NCBI GenBank assembly: GCA_933207985.1
Contig: OW240914.1
Coordinates: forward strand, 130,148,279-130,212,278
Direction of reading: 5' to 3'
DNA length: 64,000 nucleotides
From: Pelobates cultripes
Taxonomy: Eukaryota > Chordata > Amphibia > Anura > Pelobatidae
The notes below the pieces were generated by a model that worked only from the letters and a program-made list of their open reading frames with translations, was not told the origin of the DNA and ran no database searches. The translations under genes were made by a program, and so were the position numbers. Shown here one piece after another: positions 60,541-64,000 of the stretch (within the stretch, counting starts at the first letter, position 1; every line of letters begins with the position of its first letter).

Positions 60541-63130
60541 ACACTCTAAGCACCTAAACAACTTTTAGCTTAATAAAGTGGTTTTGGTATATCGGTCATG
60601 CCATTGCATTGTCACTATACTATTCTTTGCCATTTAGTATGTTGACAGCTCTGTCATCCCCCACCCCTTCCAAATGTAGTATTTCTTAACGATAGAATCC
60701 CAGTAAAAAGTTGTACTGATCTAAAGTACTTTTGTCTCATTATTTTTCCTTTGACAAAAGGAGTGGTTACTTTTTTGTCAAGCTTGTCATTTCCGCCAGT
60801 CATCACCTATGTCACCGCTGTTGGTGGGAAAACAAAAAGCTATCCATGGAGGATCTCACGGGATGTACTCGAATGCATGTGCAAGATATGGCACTGGCAA
60901 CTGAAGCACCAGAAGCTGGAAAAGATGCGGTGGATCTAAATGATGGTGTCCGTGAGGCACAGTTTAAGATTAGGTAAATTTCACTTTTCCCTGCCCACCC
61001 AGCGGTGATGTCACCATAGGAAATCTTTGCAAATTATGCAATAACCCCAGACAGTGGCAGATCTGCTTTAATTCACTTTGGTTTTTTTTTTTGGTTTTTT
61101 TTTTTGAATTTTTTATTTTTGTCGTGCAGGTGGTTACATAGTTATCAACGGGCGCCACAACAGCGTATTTCAAGGTTCATATCAGTTAGGCAGTGGCATG
61201 ATAAGTCGCACATTTTTATATTTTCTAGGCATAACGATTAAACATCTAAAGTGATAGAGTAAGCTTAATTGGAACACAATGAAATAAAATAACACAGTAG
61301 TTGCTCGTCAATGCTAGGTTTGCTATACTAGCGTAGTTACAATGCATGAGCCTGTTTTGCAGTTTAGTAGTAGCTGATTAAAACATGGTGTACATGGTAG
61401 TTATGCTGTGAGTCTATAGGCTTGGAGGCGTTAAATAGCGGTTAACGGTGCTAAGATTTGCCTTTGTTATAGAGTCACATCGTTAGTCTAGTTAGACAAT
61501 TTTGTAAAGTTTAAACATGTTCTGACAATGCAAGAGTATATTAAAAGTTAATACTTTTGGTATATGCTAAAGATTTAGAGGCTCAGATATGTGCGGTTAT
61601 GTGTGTGCTTAGATATATCGATTGTAGAGCAGGCAGGGTATACCTAGATAGTACCAGGCAGGCAGGCTTGTCATCCTTAAATTAGCAGGTGACAGGCGAT
61701 CTGAATGCTTAGCTGATGTGTGTGTTAAGGCCCTATACAATTATTGGAAGGCTATTAGGAGAATGCTAAACAAAACGTAAATAGAGAGCATGGCTAAATA
61801 ACAGAAATAAAGTAAACGACCAAGCAATGGATATTACGTTAGAGTCCCTTGTTATTAGTGAGTCCCTGTTTAGGATGCTACAGTATGGTTTCGTTTGCGT
61901 CCATTGTATTAGAGGCTTCAGGCCTAGGCCTCTACGTTTCCCGGCTTGTAAGTTCTCTTTCAACCGATACCTTTCGTAGGGATGGGTGACAGGGATGGCT
62001 GGAAGTCCTGCTGGGGCATAGCAAGATGCGTCTGTGTAGGCTCTGGTGGCTGTCCCCTCCGCCTACAGCTTTGGGAGCCTGCGTTGACCTTGCAGGTAAA
62101 CAGTGTCTCTGACTGTGACTCTGCGGCTCCCCTTGCCAGTGTCTGGGCTTGGTGCTGTGAGGGGTGCTTGCCTGCCTTTGGTTGTGTTGCGGATCTTGGT
62201 TTCACGCAGGGTCTGGCGGGAGCCAGTAGGCCCCCTCGGTCCGGCATCGATGTGCGGCGCGGTCTTGTCTGGTTGTGTTTATGCGGGAAAGGTCTCCGCC
62301 GTCGTCGCCATCTTTTAGCACTTGTCGGACGGGAGGCTGCGCGGCTGTGACAGGTAGGTGCGAGTTTTTTGCTGGGTGGGTGCTTTGAGCTGTCGCTCTC
62401 TGTTTGCCAGCTTTGCCCAGAAGGCATCGAATATGGCTTCCAGCTTCGTCATAGTATGGTAGCGTTGGCCACACATGGCGTCCGCCATCATGCAGGCCTG
62501 TGTAGCCAGGGTTTGCCTATGGGGCTCCGCCGCCTGTGCTTGCCGTAACCTTGTTGCCTGGATGGGGTGGACCGGGATCACCCCCGCCGGTCCTGAGGGG
62601 GGGGAGCGGGTATGCAGTGGTTCGGTACCTCCGGTGTAGGGGTGAAGAGAGCGGCCGTCTCCCCCCATCTCCGTCCACCGCAGGCTGCGGCCTGCTACCT
62701 TGGGTTCACGAGTGCGGGTCAGGCTCGAATCTGTTATCGGTAGATTCACCAGGGTGCCCCCAGCTTGGGTAGCATACCCCGGTATCGTTTGAGGTATTAT
62801 ATCAGCGAGCCTGTCCCTAAAAACAGCTTTTGTAGCGGGAGCTCCTCCACCATGCAGCCGTTCAGTTTGCTGGTCAGGCCCCGCCCCTAATTCACTTTGT
62901 TTATGTAGCCCTAGTCTCACCTTCCCTGACTGTGGCTCATACAACCTCCCTAACACACTTCCTGCAAAAAAAGAGCTCAATCTGTTTTTGCTTCCCTTAT
63001 TGCACTGTATGTTTTATTTAGAATATATTACTTCCTGCACTTCTGATTGTCTGCTAGAGCATGTAGCATGTGTGTGTGTGATATAAGTCCAATTAACAGC
63101 AGGAGATAAGAATTTTTAAAGCACTGTGCC
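60541..63130. mobile_element. remnants of a T2-type long-subfamily MITE split by a LINE
   Basis: 60545-60660 shares AGCACCTAAACAACTTTTAG and TTTGCCATTTAG-type words with the 13976 family. 62888-63130 (TTCACTTTGTTTATGTAGCC, then the CTCACCTTCCCTGACTGTGG block) continues that family after the LINE at 61081-62887. The middle is diverged. Confidence 0.55.
61081..62887 (-). mobile_element. LINE insertion (L1-like), minus strand, with A-tail and 12-bp target-site duplication
   Basis: TAATTCACTTTG occurs at 61069-61080 and again at 62888-62899. The left border is T-rich (an A-tail on the minus strand, 61081-61125); the right border begins GGGGCGGGGCCTGACC on the minus strand and is GC-rich, like a LINE 5'UTR. 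At only 1.8 kb it keeps both ends, so internal sequence is missing. The minus strand has a 221-codon ORF (62980-62315, starting outside the element) that includes MADAMCGQRYHTMTKLEAIF, possibly an ORF1 start. L1 assignment is inference. Confidence 0.7.
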
Positions 63131-63179
63131 GATATAGGATTGTGATGTCCCGTAACGTGCCGGTCCTATATTTTTAAAT

Positions 63180-63525
63180 TGAGGTGTGTATGCTGCCGTA
63201 TCTGCTTGTGTTATTTTTACTGTAATTGCTTTGTATTGTTGTATTTGTGCGTATATGAGCTATTATATTGTATATGTTCATTAGTAGTTTATGGTATTGT
63301 GTATGATACATATGAATGTGGGCTGTGTATGAGGGCTGCTTGTGGACTTGTGTGTGGATAGATATGTCACATTGTGTGTTTGGTAGTGTGTGTATGTGTG
63401 GGGCTGTTTGGGGTATTGCATGTGAGAGGCTGCATGTGGGGTTGTGTGCATGTATGTGGATTGTTAGTGGTGTTGCGTTTGTGGGGATTGTGTGTTGTGT
63501 GTGTGTGTGGGCTGTTCATATTATT
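63180..63525. repeat. GT-rich low-complexity tract
   Basis: Degenerate TGTGTGTATG words over 340 bp. The cysteine/valine-rich ORFs here are by-products. Confidence 0.75.
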
Positions 63526-64000
63526 CGTATGAGGGGAGGGTTATTCTGCAGCTCTGTGTATATCTAGCAGTACGGGTGAGTTCCCTGGGTTCCAGTGGGG
63601 ACCAGGCTGGCCATGTACAGGTCAAGGACAGGAGCTGCGATAGCTGTCGAGGGCTGCTCTACTACAGTGTGGATTCCCATTCACAAGTGCTGGGAGGAAG
63701 TAATCTGGGATCACTTCCTCTATGTGAGGCAATGCATAAATTGAGGATTGTCCTCCACCACCTCTTCGTATTAGCAGATATCTGAAGTTTTACTGGGACT
63801 CCTGATAGGCCAGAGTGCGTTTGGCTCTAGCAGCCTTGAGTGCCGTGCAAAGACACCTCGAGTGCCGTGCATGGCACTAGTGCCGTAGGTTGCCTACCCC
63901 TGCTTTAGAATAATGATGAGGATATGTGCAACTACAGTGACATGATCTGTAAACCAAAATTCTTTACATAAGCTATCCCTTTAAACTGCAGAATATTGTG
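63526..64000. other. right edge, no recognised gene
   Basis: 63840-63890 contains a short direct repeat (GAGTGCCGTGCA twice). Nothing else is supported. Confidence 0.45.

Noticed and set aside
61982..62350. 122-codon plus-strand ORF
   Set aside because: Antisense to the LINE, GC-rich composition keeps frames open.
62315..62980. 221-codon minus ORF as a host gene
   Set aside because: It straddles the border of the LINE insertion and lies in its GC-rich 5' region; read as part of the retroelement.

Overview
The window looks like vertebrate, probably anuran amphibian, nuclear DNA. It is intron-dominated and A/T-rich. It is packed with MITEs that begin TTAAAGG and end CCTTTAA (the T2 type known from Xenopus), Tc1-like transposons, a DIRS-like retroelement and LINE remnants. 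I could not assign a species.

One protein-coding gene is clearly supported: the 5' part of LOXL2 (lysyl oxidase-like 2) on the minus strand. Five consecutive coding exons lie at 20130-19761, 19429-19254, 3710-3499, 2000-1778 and 760-577. All have canonical AG/GT borders and compatible phases. They give 377 codons: signal peptide, SRCR1, SRCR2 and the first part of SRCR3. The rest of SRCR3, SRCR4 and the copper/LTQ amine-oxidase domain lie beyond the left edge. A non-coding first exon is only a candidate (45610-45850, repeated at 53745-53985).

Layout: 1-3710 holds LOXL2 exons 6-4. The 15.5 kb intron 3711-19253 holds several TTAA MITEs, a nested set of three TTAA elements (9051-13224) that includes a 3.3 kb piggyBac-like element, and a chain of minisatellites (15.8-18.95 kb) with a 33-bp array showing higher-order structure. 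19254-20130 holds exons 3 and 2. From 20131 rightward the sequence is upstream/intron 1: a 31/34-bp minisatellite, foldback elements, a CR1/L2-like LINE remnant split by an intact Tc1-family transposon (29441-31003, 338-aa transposase, DD37E spacing), a decayed DIRS-like RT/RNase H region (31198-32960), and more MITEs.

From 41523 the sequence is present twice. 41523-49557 and 49658-58561 are near-identical and are separated by exactly 100 Ns; the duplicated stretches begin and end at the gap edges. This is most simply two haplotypes left side by side in the assembly. The copies differ by an ~870-bp segment present only in the second. The right end holds a decayed DD34E Tc1 element and a 1.8 kb minus-strand LINE with a 12-bp target-site duplication. 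No tRNA, rRNA, CRISPR or bacterial-type feature was seen.
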